Below are positions 23,670 through 35,732 of a stretch of DNA of 51,674 nucleotides, in pieces. This stretch comes from Lobulomyces angularis (taxonomy: Eukaryota > Chytridiomycota > Chytridiomycetes > Lobulomycetales > Lobulomycetaceae): NCBI GenBank assembly GCA_027604685.1, contig JADHYX010000135.1, forward strand, positions 1-51,674. Direction: 5' to 3'. Position numbers and translations under genes: made by a program. Numbering within the stretch: the first letter of the stretch is position 1; every line of letters begins with the position of its first letter. Under the pieces are notes generated by a model, which worked only from the letters and a program-made list of their open reading frames with translations, did no database searches and was not told the origin of the DNA.

Positions 23670-24457
23670 ATGGTAAATTTAAATTAAAAAAAAATTCTTG
23701 ATCTTAAATTTCTTTTTCCATTGAATTCAAATTTTAGTCAATAACTTTAAAAACGGATCATGGAGATATCAAAATTGAATTATTCTGCTTGGGTATAAAT
23801 ATGTCACTTCAAAATTTATTTTTTTTTTTTTTTTATATAATCTTTTCCAACTTAGCAACACCGAAAACATGTGAAAATTTTTTAGCATTATGTGCCTCAG
23901 GATACTACGATAATTGCAAGTTTCATAGAAATATACCCGGTTTTATGATTCAAACTGGAGATCCTACTGGTATTTAGTTGTTGAAAAACTTTTGTTCAAT
24001 TTCCTTGTTAACTCTATATTTTATATATTTAGGTACTGGAAAAGGGGGGACTTCAATTTGGGGGAGAATGTTTGAGGATGAAATTAAATCTAGTCTGAAG
24101 GTACTTTTTTGGCAAGAAACTTTTAATATCTTTTTTCAAGCATAATGATAGAGGTATAGTATCTATGGCCAATAAAAGTAAACCTGATACAAACGGTTCT
24201 CAATTTTTTATTACATACGAAAGACACCCTCACTTAGATTCTAAACATACTGTATTTGGAAAGTAATTTTTAATTTTTCTTAAATTTTAAAGTAATATTT
24301 CCGATATTTTTACTTTGTTTATAGAGTTATAGATGGCTTTGATACACTTGACGCGCTTGAAAAAGTTCCGATAAATGAAAAAAATAAACCGTTAAAAGAT
24401 ATATTTATAAGGGAAGTTGTAATTCATGCCAATCCTATTGCTGAAAATGTACGATAG
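23670..24457 (+). CDS. PPIL3: Cyclophilin-type peptidyl-prolyl isomerase PPIL3
   Basis: Six exons give about 164 residues, the normal PPIL3 size. PPIL3-type cyclophilins are nuclear, spliceosome-associated proteins with a single cyclophilin fold. The chain reads [16 protein letters not shown], then [69 protein letters not shown] and [17 protein letters not shown], ending [12 protein letters not shown]. The catalytic Arg (FHR) and the QFFIT strand are kept. The Trp that binds cyclosporin in cyclophilin A is replaced in the [12 protein letters not shown] stretch, as is usual for this subfamily. The only start compatible with the conserved N-terminus is ATG 23670-23672 followed at once by a GT donor, so exon 1 codes for methionine alone. 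Confidence 0.9.
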
Positions 24458-24759
24458 CAAAATTTCTATTTAATAGTACATATTTATGCTTTAATTAGGT
24501 ATAATTTTAATCAGAAAGTTTCACTTCATAAAAATTAATGTCCCTAATAATATTGGGAAAAATATAATATTAGTATAGTAAATTTTTAATAAATGAAAAG
24601 TAAAATTTACTCAGTGCAAAAATCGAAAAAATTTGGCTTTAATATCTTTGAAGTATTTAATAAAACAAATTGCTTCATGATTAAATATTTATTGTAAATA
24701 CTACTTTATTTTAAAAATATAATTTAAAAATTAAAAAAAAAAAAATTTTAAATTTGACT
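24458..24759. other. Convergent intergenic spacer
   Basis: About 300 bases separating the 3' ends of PPIL3 and the isoaspartate methyltransferase gene. AT-rich, nothing else seen. Confidence 0.6.
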
Positions 24760-25645
24760 TCAATTTTTTAATTGTTCTTCCTTTGAAGTTAAAGGAATAA
24801 ACTTAACATTACGTAATACTGTTTCTGTTATTTGTTGTTGAGAATTTTTCTCAATTTTTTTTAAGACTTGACTTTTATCTTCTAGAATAACTGGTAAAAT
24901 CAATACACCAGGAGAGTTCAGTTGCTCAATCAGATCGTTATGTAGCATAGAAGCGCCTGCGCCAACATGAATCGCATCATAGGGTCCTTCTTGTTTCCAC
25001 CCTTTTCTACCATCTCCTACTACTAATTTTACATTATTTCCATTTAACAAATTTGCATTTCCTTTCTTTATATTTTCTTTTGATTGTTCTACTAAATGTT
25101 CAATGTGGTCTATTCCTACTATGGTTGAAGTTGGGCCCAACCATTCTGCAAAACATGCGACCAGGTATCCCGAGCCACTCCCAACATCTTCATACAATAA
25201 AATAGTAATAATTTTAGAATTTCATAATGCGCCATTATGTATTTTACCTAATACTTTCATTCCTGGCTTTAAATGTTGTTCAAAGTGAACTAAAGCATCG
25301 GCATGTATATAAGGGGCGGAAATAGTTGCACCTTGAAAAGAATTTGTTGAGTAAACAATACGAAAAATTGAATTGCAACAAAAGATTATGATTTTTTTTT
25401 TTTGTTAATACCATATCCAATGGAAGGAGCACGATATTCATATGGTCCATAAGTGTTACTTGGATCTACGAAATTTTTGCGGTCAACTTTTTCCATTATT
25501 TGAGCAACTGAGCTTGTAAGATTGAGTCGTTTGTCATCAAGTAACTTCTGAACAAGTTCCTTTTGAGAAGTGGGTTCTACAGAAGTTCAGTTCAGTTAAA
25601 GTCCAAAAAAATTATCTTACCTGGTTGATCTGAAGTTAAAGGCAT
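24760..25645 (-). CDS. PCMT1: Protein-L-isoaspartate O-methyltransferase
   Basis: Four exons on the minus strand, starting MPLTSDQP at 25645. The enzyme uses S-adenosylmethionine to methylate isoaspartyl residues in aged proteins and so starts their repair. Seen: VDRKNFVDPS, the substrate-side signature GYGATISAPYIHADALVHF, the SAM-binding motif I VLDVGSGSGYL (rebuilt across the intron at about 25196-25254), GIDHIEHLVEQS, VVGDGRKGW, and YDAIHVGAGA. The order and spacing match the family along the whole chain, and the length of about 240 residues is typical. No targeting signal is visible, so it is probably cytosolic. The nearby AlkB and OGG1 genes are also repair enzymes, but spacing and strand give no sign of co-regulation. 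Confidence 0.9.
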
Positions 25646-26485
25646 TTCTTTTTATTTTTATTTTAGTTTTTTTAATTATCTATGTTAATTCGTCCATCAT
25701 TCTTATACTTTTTTTGAACGGAGTTTGCAGGCTGAATTAAGCTGAATCCACACTATTTCTTTTAATTTTTCGGTGTTGGAAGGTTTTTGAGGCTTGCGTT
25801 GAAAGCTTCAAGTAGATATTTATGAAAAAGAATAAAACTATAACTTAAGTTTACCTGCAATTCTCTATTAAATAGCAATTAAAAAAAACTAAATTGAAAA
25901 TATAGTAAATTAAATTTTCTGTTATTACCATCGCTACTTTTCTTGCTTCTACTTTTAACTTCACCTGTTAGTGTTAATGATAACTTTTAGTAAGTGCTGT
26001 CGGAAACAATGATGAACCAACTCTTCCTGAATATTAAACCTGATGCTCATACCTTAACCAAACAGATGGAAACTTTGATATCTACCGTAGTAACTTGTTG
26101 CAAAATGGTAACTGGCACCATTCCACTGCGATACTTTATTCTTCAAGAAGAAAGAAAATTTAGTTGTTTATGCAGGTGGTTATAATGAACTGTACGTTGG
26201 GCTAGTAGTACTTATAGAACTGGTGGAGAGATTATTTTTATGCAGAACGATGGAAACTTAGTTCTTTACAATGGTGGAAGTGCAATTTTTTTTTAACCAA
26301 AATTTTCCATAACCTGGTAATCATCACAGTATCTCGTTGCACATAGCAGAACTTGCATACTCTTACAAGTGTAATAAAATAGATATTTGGTAGGAAAAAC
26401 AATATTAAACAAGTAAAATGATTCTCTTATTACTTTTATAATAAAAATTTAAAACTAGAGTAAGAACTCAAAATGTATTTGTTCC
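25646..26485. other. Intergenic region containing the lectin relic
   Basis: Apart from the lectin pseudogene, this stretch shows no gene. It is flanked by the 5' end of the isoaspartate methyltransferase gene and the 3' end of the exchange-factor gene. Confidence 0.5.
25990..26297 (+). pseudogene. Frameshifted bulb-type (mannose-binding) lectin gene
   Basis: Three copies of the QxDxNxVxY sugar-binding motif occur in order but in different frames. QTDGNFDIY lies at 26059-26085, ENLVVYAGG at about 26154-26180 preceded by ILQE in another frame, and QNDGNLVLY at 26243-26269. Between them are lectin-like pieces (LLQNGNW and VRWASSTYRTGG). Several stops and at least two frameshifts break the reading frame, so no intact lectin can be made. 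Bulb-type lectins bind mannose and are usually secreted. The piece upstream (25990-26058) reads only partly. Intron borders cannot explain all shifts, which supports decay. Confidence 0.75.
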
Positions 26486-29400
26486 TTAATTAAAAAAGTT
26501 CAAAACTAGTGGTGACCTTCTGATTTTTGGTGGTAGTTTCAGCACATCCTTTTTAAAAAAAAAAAATTATAAATAGAAATAAAAATAAAGATAAAACGAA
26601 AAAAAATTATTTGTTTATCGATTTGAATAACTTACCATTAGATATTGCTGCAACAAAATCATCCTACCTTGTGCAGCGTTTTCAGAAACAAACATCATCT
26701 GGCCGGGTAACTCTGGTATAATTCTATCTTTTTTTTCTCCATTTAGCGGAGCAACTCCTGCTTCTTCAGGAAAATGACCGAGAAGGTTCATATGAAAATC
26801 AAAAAATTCATCGTAAGTATGTCTGACTGTATTTTCGGAGTTGGTTGCTCCTACATAGTTTACTTTAATAACATACGCCTAAAAAAATTATAATAATTTT
26901 AAGTTACAACATAATTTAAATATTCTTTTTACATAATCCTTTGAAGTTCCTGCCAAACGTACTACATGTGTAATTGTTGCGGATTGCACTGGTTTTTTTG
27001 ACACATGGTTTTTTTTATTGCTCTTTTTAAGGTCTCTAGATAGGTTTTCGTTAAAAGTGTCAAAATCTTCGGTAAGCTCGTTTACAGATCCCGTAGATGA
27101 AAAGTTGGATAACAAATTATTCTGGCTTTTTAAGAGCAGTTGGGCATTGCTGCCTTTGTTAATGCTCCCCTTAGAGGAAAGCATTACACTAGCATCTACA
27201 CTAGAACATTTTAAATGTTTTAGATTTATTACTTCCGTAGTTTTGATATCGTCAAAACCCACAGATCCTGTTTTTGGTTTTTCGCTGTTTATTTTAGTAG
27301 AGGAAACATTTTCCAAACTCGATTTTAAATTTCCATTCGAAACTGCTGCGTCCGTAGTGGATGCTCTAACATGCTGCTTCGTAACATTTGTTGTTGGTGG
27401 ACGAGGCACTTTCAGCAATGTTTGATCTTGAATGATGAATGGGTTTGCTGACAGTTTTCCTACATGTGAAGAAGTATGATAAGTTGTAGAAACAGGAGAA
27501 GCACTTTCTCCAACTGTTGTTCTTCGCTGAAGTTGTTGTGAATTCGAATCCACTTTTAAATTATCTTTTACGAAATTTTTTTTCTTCGGTAACTCAGGAA
27601 CTATGTTAACTGAGTTATCCTTGATAGTTTTTGGCAGTTGAGGTTTCTCTATTTGTGAAGCGATGGATTCCGAATCATTTTTATTTTCATTACTAGAAAG
27701 ATTTGCTAAGTTTAATAATGAATTTGGTTTAGTTAAGCGAGTGGTGGGTGTAATTGTGGAACTTGATGATTTCTTCTTTATCGCTAATTCAACCTTAATG
27801 TTACTATCAACAAATTCTTTTGACTTTTCTAATGCTTCGGAGTTAGAATTTTCCACTATTTCTACAGCTGTTTCAATTACTGAAGTTGAAGGGCTAATAG
27901 CTTCTAAAGGTTTTGAAATCACCTTTTCTTCACTTGGAGATTGGATTTTTTCTACATCAACTGCTGAAGTGGATTTTTCCGGCATTGGTTTTTTTAAACC
28001 GCTGTTCTGTTTTCTTTGTAACCAGCTTTCTGTTGCTTCACTTAATGACTTCATCCATTGTTGCTTAGTGAATAATGCGTCACATTGTAAGTAAAATTTA
28101 GAAGTACCAATGTGTATTATTTCAATCATATTTTCCTTTTCTATGTAATGTTTTTAATCAACTAGTTAGCTCATTACATTAGTTACAGTATGTTTTTACC
28201 CGGATTATCTGCAAAGGAGTTAATCAATATCATATCAAATGGAACGGTTGTCACCAGTTTCAGTTTATCATCACCATGAGATTTTGCAACTAATAACATA
28301 TCGTTGAACAGATACACTTCTCTGAATTAATTTTTTAAAAAAAGGTAAATGAAAAAAAAGTAGGAAAAAAAATTTATAAAACTTAAAAGTTTTCACATAT
28401 ACCTTTTCTTCTTTTCTCCAGAGGCAGTTACAATATCTAAGCTACCATTTTTCAGAAGCAGTCGTGTACTATCCACAATATTAATTTTCTAAACATAAAT
28501 ATATCAAAAAAAAGTTTAGTTTTGCGGCTAAAAGAAAAAAATTGTCTACTTGTAAAAATCTGGCTTGAAGTTCCAACATTTTATTAACATTATCCATTAA
28601 CTTTCCATTTTCATTTACGTAAGTTACTACCAATTCGATTTTTCCAAGCGCTTTTGTCAAATTTTCTGAATCAACATGAGATGGATCAGTATTTTTTATT
28701 AATTCCTAAAAAATAAATTAACAATTTGTATAGAGTTAATTATCATACTCTAACTAGCAAAGGATATTTACAGATACGTTGAACCGGTTTTAACCTAATA
28801 AATTTACAATATAAATATTATGTTTTAATAATAATATGCATTTATTTACAAAAAATTGGCAAGATTTAAATTTCTACTTTCTACTGCGCATTGCTTTAAA
28901 GAAAGATATAAAATGATTAATGCTAAACTAAAAATCTTACATCCAAAAATTTAGCAACATTTTTATTCTGACGCACTGATTGAAGTTTAACTAAAGCATG
29001 GGGATGATTACTGCAATACATTGCATATATCTTTAGATAATCGGCCTTAAAAAATAAAAGTAAATAAACTTTAGAACCAAAATAGGCTTTATCGACGTAC
29101 CACTTGAATAAATATATCCCCAAGTTGATTTACCACGTTTTTATCGCTTGCAAATCTTTCTTCTATCAACTGCAATAATTTCTATATAAAATATTTTTAA
29201 ATGTCAAGATTTTAATTTTTGTCATACTAAAGTAAAATATTACCTGATTTATAGGAAGTATTGATTCGATATTTGAAAATATTACTGATAAATCTTTTTG
29301 TCGTAATAGTTTGTTTTTTTTTAAACCATTTAGATAGAGCTAAACAAATTTTTAAATTATTATATATACATTAATTTTTTTTTTTTGCTTTACCTCAATT

Positions 29401-30344
29401 ATGATATTTAAATCATCTACGAAATCTTTTTCTGTTGTAAGAATTTCATATATAACTTCCTGCCGTTGAATTTCTTTTTTACTCATTTCCAATTTCTCTA
29501 CCGCATCACTTCCTCCCATTACATCAACCCACCGCTGCTTAACTGCTGCAGGTGCTCCTACAATGGAAACAGTTTTTACTGGAGAAAGTAGTGTCGCATT
29601 AGAATCCTTTTTAAGTAGCTCAGGGACACTGGATTTTCCCATTAGGGAAAGCAGCCCTTTAGATTGAGAAGCACTTCTCCTTCTTTGATTTTCTAAAGTG
29701 CTATCACCACCCGGAATAGAAAGTGAATTTGAATCTTCTCTAGAATGCTTTAGAGGTACTTGCTCAACGGCTAGAGGTTGTGGCGCCACAGGAGATTCAC
29801 CATTATCCTTAAAAGATGATTTTTTATCATTCCTAGCAGGCATTTTCATGTATTTAGAGTACCAGCTTTTATTTTCTTTTGGTAAATCTGAAGTTTTGCT
29901 TTCTTCAGGTTCGCTAAATGCAACTATTGCAGTTGGAATCTCAATATTTTCAACCTTTATTTGTTCTTCAGTCAAAAATTCCACATAGGATTTGGGAAAA
30001 TATCCCCACACTCCATTTGATTCACCTAAAAGGAAATGATTAAAACTTAAACTGTTTGTCTCAAATGTACCATATAACCATCCATCTTTTTCCTCTTGAG
30101 AAGCAACTCTTACTATATCATCCTCCTCTAACTGTAATTCATCATGCTCTCTAGGAGAATAATCATATAGTACTTTTGCATACGTGTAGCTTACTTTTTG
30201 TCCGTTTGATATAATGCAACTTGAATAATTAACTGTATCATTTTCGTCATTATGAATGATATTTCCTTTTTCAACCGCTGCTTGTAAATTAGAGGCTGCT
30301 AATTGGGCTGCTGTTGTAAAGGAATTGCTTAAAGTCAACGTCAT
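26486..30344 (-). CDS. Rho guanine-nucleotide exchange factor, SH3-DH-PH-PX
   Basis: A multi-exon minus-strand gene encoding roughly 1,000 residues. An SH3 domain lies near residues 55-110 (VLYDYSPREHDEL to WGYFPKSYV). A Ser-rich linker precedes a DH domain starting RQEVIYEILTTEKDF. The DH core is spread over several short exons and includes ADYLKIYAMYCSNH and PVQRICKYPLLVRELIKNT (exon near 28757-28799). A PH domain follows (VYLFNDMLLVAKS, then KFYLQCDALFTKQQW). A long Ser/Thr-rich linker (about 27000-28000) leads to a C-terminal PX domain (KAYVIKVNYV, IIPELPGQMMF, ending LKLPPKIRRSPLVLNFF). DH-PH would load GTP onto a Rho protein, probably Cdc42; PX binds phosphoinositides. The SH3 plus PX combination is otherwise typical of Bem1. 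One 45-nt in-frame segment in the SH3 (30026-30070) is an intron by conservation. Confidence 0.88.
30026..30070 (-). other. Stopless 45-nt intron inside the SH3 exon
   Basis: GT (30070) to AG (30026), 45 nt, no in-frame stop, divisible by three. Removing it restores the SH3 stretch WLYGESNGVWGYFP; keeping it inserts 15 residues. Confidence 0.7.
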
Positions 30345-30984
30345 TGACTTAAACTTTATTGCAGTCTTGAAAAAAAATTTGAAAAAAATTTTTATTGTTT
30401 CTTCTTACTATGATTGGTAAAAAATAATATTTGTTTCCAGAAAATTCTTGTCATTCCTTTTTTCAAGTATATTTAATTAGAATAATTTTTGCATTTAAAA
30501 GTGGCATTAGCATTTTTTAATACTAATCAAAATTTACAAAAAATCATATAAAGTTGGCAGCAAAAATCAGTATTTTTTTCTCGGAACTAAAAAAATATTT
30601 ATGCATTTAAAATAAAATAATATAACTACTCAAATGTCTTTTAGCAATAATGAAAGAAATAAACAATGTAATAGTCAACCTAGAAAAGACGCATTAACCT
30701 CTTAGAATTTACTATATGGATGATATTAATGTGTACTATAACAAGTCTCAATAAATCCAAATGGTTTATGAATAGCTCAATAAATCTAATAAAAAAAGTT
30801 TATTTCTTTTAAAACTTCTCTTTACCTTAGAAATATTTAAAATAAATGATAATTAATTTAAATAATATATTTGAAAAGGTGAATTAATCTTTAACGAAAT
30901 TTATAAAATAAAGAGATATTACTGTGTACTTTGTTCCGCACACTTTATATGTAAAAAACTACTAATGTGACAATTTTTGTTGGT
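30345..30984. other. Intergenic region
   Basis: Upstream of the exchange-factor gene and downstream of the ceramidase gene. AT-rich, no exon-like sequence or repeat noted. Confidence 0.6.
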
Positions 30985-33900
30985 TTAAATAATAACTTTG
31001 ATGGGATCAGACGCCCCATCGTGTTCACCTAAATAATGAAGAATTTTATGACGCCCAAAGTATCTTAACCTATACACTCCGGCTGAGAAATAAAAAAAAA
31101 TAATTTATAAAATAAAAACAGTAAATAATTTTTACAAGCAACTGGATGTGTTTCTCCTTTTTAAATAAAATCACGAAGATGTTAACAAAAATGTATAATA
31201 ACACACAGTACCTATACTCCAAGAAACAGTACAAAGACTTTCCGCAGCTCCTTTTCTCTCCCATAAAAACTTAGTGTCCCAACCACTGTCATCAAATATT
31301 TCAATCCATTTACTTCCGATCAATTTTTCAACAGAACAAAAACTTTTTCCCACAATCTGATTTCTCGGATCTATAGGCAAATTTGATTGAAATCAATTTT
31401 TTTTTAAAATTCATATTTAATTTGGTTATTTACGAGAACAATGAAAAACAGATTTAACAACGTCCAAATGCTTTGCTTCTTTCGGTGGTTGCACATAAAC
31501 ATCCCCATACCATTTAAACAGCGGAGGCGTATCTAAAATCACCTTTGGTAAATATTTCTAAAAAAAAAAAAGCGCTAAAAAGGCAATTGTATTATATAGC
31601 ATAATAAATACCAGCTCATTGGGTATAAATTTAGGCGGAGGACTCTGTCTTGGAGCAAAATTTAAATTGGAAAAACTCTGAGCGAGCCTTTGAACTATAG
31701 TTTTAAAAAAAAAAATCAAAAATGATAATATTTTCTTTTTTGTTATTATTTTTTTTCTATTTACATTGGTCAATGTATGCATTTAAGGTGTGTGGGCCAA
31801 ATATCGTAGACCCGCCTAAAAAGGTTTGAGTTATAGATTATTTTGTTGTACCTTCATATCTCTGAACTTGATACTCCTCAAACGTTGTAACGTAACTTGA
31901 GTAAGCATTGCTTAAACCGGCAATTACCACCTTGGCATCATCGTGAATGACCTTTTTAGCCAATAACTCATCTTTCACAGCCTTTCTTAGCCTGTTAAAA
32001 ACTTAAAATTAAAATTAAAGCCTACTTTAATTTACCGTCGTCCACTCATAGTTGTTATTTCTAAATTATTTAAAAAAATTTAGTAATAAATCAGTCAACA
32101 GATACTACCTGCTGGAAATCCAATTATGACGAATGAAGGGCTAAGTAAAAAAATCTGCAAAGGCAAAACTGTTGGCTGCCACGAATAAGGAAATTCAACT
32201 AAAAAAAAATTTTTAATGCTTTTCACACTAAATCTAAAAAACCTTCTCCAGTGGAAATAAAAATCTGTTTAGGAAAATGACATTCTGAATATTGGAGAAA
32301 AATTTTTTTTTCGCATTAATTAGGAAGTAAATCAAAAAATAGGAACCTATTTGCTCTTCAGAAGGTGATTTAATAAAATCTCTAACAATATTCAAGAGTC
32401 CACTGGTATCTATCGTAGAATTTGCCCCTTGATAAGCCAACCCAATACCTGGGCCATCTAAAAAAACACATGAATACGATTGCTACAGCATTTATTGAAA
32501 ACTATCTTACCGGTAGTGCCAGCTGCAAAGCTGTAGCCCATTGCTGGTTTACATGTTTTAACAGATTTTCCATCTAAATTTAGATTAATGTCTGACATGT
32601 TAACCCAAGCATGCCGAAAATCCAACTTGTCAGAAGTTAAATTCAGCGCTGTTGCATCATTGGTAGAAAGTATCTCTTTTGCTTTTAAGAGATGCCGTGT
32701 TCCAATAACTTTGGTAGATTGAAAATCACCCCCTAATAACACTTTTCAGTAAATTTTTCCAAAAAAAAATGCACCATTTTCAAATTCTGGTCCCCTAGAA
32801 ACACATTTCGTAATATCTCCTTTACAACTGTGTTTGTTGCCATCGCAAGATTCTCCAGTATCCTTACAAAATGGACCTACAAGATTTGGCGAAACATCTC
32901 CACTAAAAAAAATTGGTCGAAATTAGTTGTTACAAAAACAATTTGAAAGCTTCACCTATTGCTTTGAGAAAATGCCGCTATAAAATTTATATTTCCATTT
33001 AACTTCTCCTCTAATTCCCAAAGATAACTAGCAAAGCCTTTATAAAAACAAATTATGAAATAACAGATTTAAAAATTTACCCTTATTGTCACTGGAAACA
33101 AAATGGTTTTCAGAATTCATGCTGGTTGCGTGAACAGCAAACCAGTTTATAATTCCCAATAAAGAATTTGAACTACTGTCTCTAATTTCTAACAAAGTCA
33201 TCTCATTATCAGTGTTCGTTTTAAATTTAGATCTTTCAAATTCTGGATTGGACAAGTAAGCTTGAGGTGATCTGTTTACTGACGAATTTGTTAAACTTCC
33301 TGATTTGATAATTAATTTCGAAGCAAAATCCATTTTTTTGTTTCTTTCATAATCATAATGCGCCTTAATTACTGATTCTGCAATTCCTATTATTTTAATG
33401 ATGAAATAATGAGTTCTTCTAAACAAATTAATAAATACCTTGTGCAATCGCAGTTCTCACTTCATCAATTACACCAAGTGATGTAATGTGGTATAACAAC
33501 TACAGAAAAAAAAAATTTTTATTTTATTGAAATTGCTATATTACATTATCCACATAACCTCCCGGTCCTGAATGGGTATGAGTAGCACAAATCATGATGT
33601 TGCTTTCTAAACATAGAGTAATAAAGGAAAATGTAAATTATGAACATAAAATCGTAAATTATAGAAATAGTTCTTCTAAATATAGATATGGTACTTCCTT
33701 ATAATATAGAAGATTTACCTGTGTATATATTGGTTTTTAATCTGTCTCGTATTAAGTTTACTGCCATTCTTTTGGCAAAATAAGAAACCATTCCAGTATC
33801 TTAATTAAAAAAATGATTTTAAAAAAAATAAAAACAATTAATGAATAAAACTAAATTTACCACTAGAAATATATACGATCCTATGATTTTCGCTATGTAG

Positions 33901-34291
33901 GCTAGAAAATATGAAAGCCCTTGACTTAAGTCTTAGGTGAATTCCATTAGCTGCTTGGTCAGGAGCCTAATTAAATTTAAAATATGTTGAGGTGTCAATT
34001 AGGAGGTTTCTACATTGTTAAATTATAGATTACAGCATAACCCATCATATTAATTTCACCAATTTGGCCAGTTATATCACCAATGCCAATTCCTATCAAT
34101 TCGAATTTTTCAAAATTGCATTATTTTTTATAAAAAAAAAAAAAAAAAAATAGTTGTTTTGGTATACCAACTCGAAATAAATTGTAGTCAACTTTGGGAT
34201 TGGCATTAAATAAGAGTCGTATATAGATAGACGACAGGATAGTAAAAATTAAAAAATAAAAATAAAATGAGGTTTTTTTGTGATATGCCAT
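30985..34291 (-). CDS. ASAH2: Neutral (non-lysosomal) ceramidase
   Basis: Many short exons from ATG 34291 to the stop at 30985, roughly 750 residues. Neutral ceramidase cleaves the N-acyl bond of ceramide to sphingosine and fatty acid, at the cell surface or in the secretory path. The N-terminus has a hydrophobic segment (YFYFLIFTILSSIYIRLLF) that could be a signal anchor. Family landmarks in order: GIGIGDITGQIGEINMMGYA, QAANGIHLRLKSRAF, the zinc site CATHTHSGPGGY, INWFAVHATSMN, the catalytic-serine stretch AFSQSNSGDVSPN, DGPGIGLAYQGA, PAGITTMSGRRLR and the C-terminal fold AGVYRLRYFGRHK. The essential residues appear intact. Exon joins were checked at several points (for example SSD-TGMVSYF near 33858). 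Sphingosine made here could feed sphingolipid signalling; no partner gene is adjacent. Confidence 0.88.
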
Positions 34292-34712
34292 AGACAAAAA
34301 ATTATTAATTTTTTAAAATAAACTTTATTTTTTAAAACAAAAAATTTTAATTTTTAAAAATTTTTTCCCCACTGTTCAAACCCTTTCAACAACTGCTTCA
34401 AAGCAATGACGTACAATGTTATGCATTTATTTAAAATCATTTATTTTAATTGTACTTTTCCAATTAAAATAGTAGATTTACGTCATTAATTTTATCAAGC
34501 TATATTTCAGAAACAATTTAAAATAAAACAAATAGAACTTATGAATTTTATAGTGCAGGTCGTTGTTTGAGTATAAGGGAAAAGATATTTGAAATGCAAA
34601 GGTGAAGCAGTTAGTTTTAGAAAACAGAATAGTTGTTTTTAAATTATGTATGTTGTAATATATAAAATTTTTTTATTTAAACAATAAAATTAAAAAACTA
34701 AAAATTAAAATA
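34292..34712. other. Intergenic region
   Basis: About 420 bases of A/T-rich spacer between the ceramidase start and the 3' end of the CXorf65-like gene. No feature recognised. Confidence 0.6.
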
Positions 34713-35544
34713 CTACAGGTGTTTACCGCCTATTCTACTGCCTCTTCTGTTAAAAACATTGGTAGCTGATGCCCCTTTAACAGTATTAAATGACGCTACA
34801 CTATCTAAGTTTGAAACTTTGTCAAGATTTTCAGAGTTTATGGTAATGTTAGCGTTATTGTTAACGCTACCTCCTAAAGAAAAATTGGCTGCCGCTGCTG
34901 CTGCTAATAATTCCTTACGATGCTCATTCCTCTCTCTTTCTGCTTTTTTTTCTGCTTTTCCTCCTTTGGTCTTTTGTCTTTGATTTAACACTATAATATT
35001 TTTTTTTTTATTATTATTAAGCATTTTTTTTTATTTTAATTTTTTTTTGCATTTTACATGAAAATTTTATTTTTTCTATTCCTGGTGCTTCTAAAAGTGA
35101 AGTATAATTAGGTACAGAATCTTCATCAAAATCTAAATTATTGGTAAAAGATGTTAAAAAAAAAAAATGATTTTTATTAATAATACCTTGTGACATTTTA
35201 ACTAAAATATAACTATAAAAATTTAAAAAAAAAAAGAATAAAAAAAAAAAAAATTTTTTAATATAAGTACCTTGCCCTACTTTCTAAAAATTTATTCGCA
35301 TATTCTCTTTGTTTGGAAAAAAGATCAAATACTTCTCCGTTTTCATTAGCCAAATCTATAGTTTCTAAAAAGAAAAAAAATAAAAATATTAATAAATTTG
35401 GTTTGTAGAAATAATTTTTATGTAACCAGGTAAATTTTCGTAATTCAAGGATTTTTTAATGTGAGACAGCAGCACTGTTGACATACAATTCGGGTTAAAC
35501 AATTTTTCCTCATTGGATCCATACCTTACTGTTATAAATGCCAT
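34713..35544 (-). CDS. CXorf65-like conserved protein of unknown function
   Basis: Starts MAFITVRYGSNEEKLFNPNC at 35544. The next exon reads ETIDLANENGEVFDLF then REYANKFLESRAR. The N-terminal ubiquitin-like half (ITVRYG, NC, LLSHIKK, TIDL, YANKFL) aligns by eye with the vertebrate protein CXorf65, which has no established function. The middle exons are short and their borders uncertain: a form using an internal donor gives KFLEIKMSQDFDEDSVPN instead of the SRAR ending. The last exon encodes a basic, Ala-rich stretch (KKAERERNEHRKELLAAAAA) and an Asn-rich end. Total length is about 170-190 residues. I see no signal peptide or membrane segment. Assignment to the family is moderate; function should be treated as unknown. 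Confidence 0.6.
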
Positions 35545-35732
35545 TGAATTTTTATTTAAATTTCAATTTTCTTCTTATAAAACCAAAATTTCGCGTTTTA
35601 ACATTTAGGTTACACAAAAAAAAATTTTTTTTTTTTTTTAGAAACAACATTAACCAATAATAAAGGTACAATTTCGAAATTATAAGTTTATCATAAGTAC
35701 ACTATATTACCTAATTTACATAATCATAAAAC

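Noticed and set aside
27018..28094. Long plus frames opposite the exchange-factor linker
   Set aside because: Antisense shadows of a Ser/Thr-rich coding exon.
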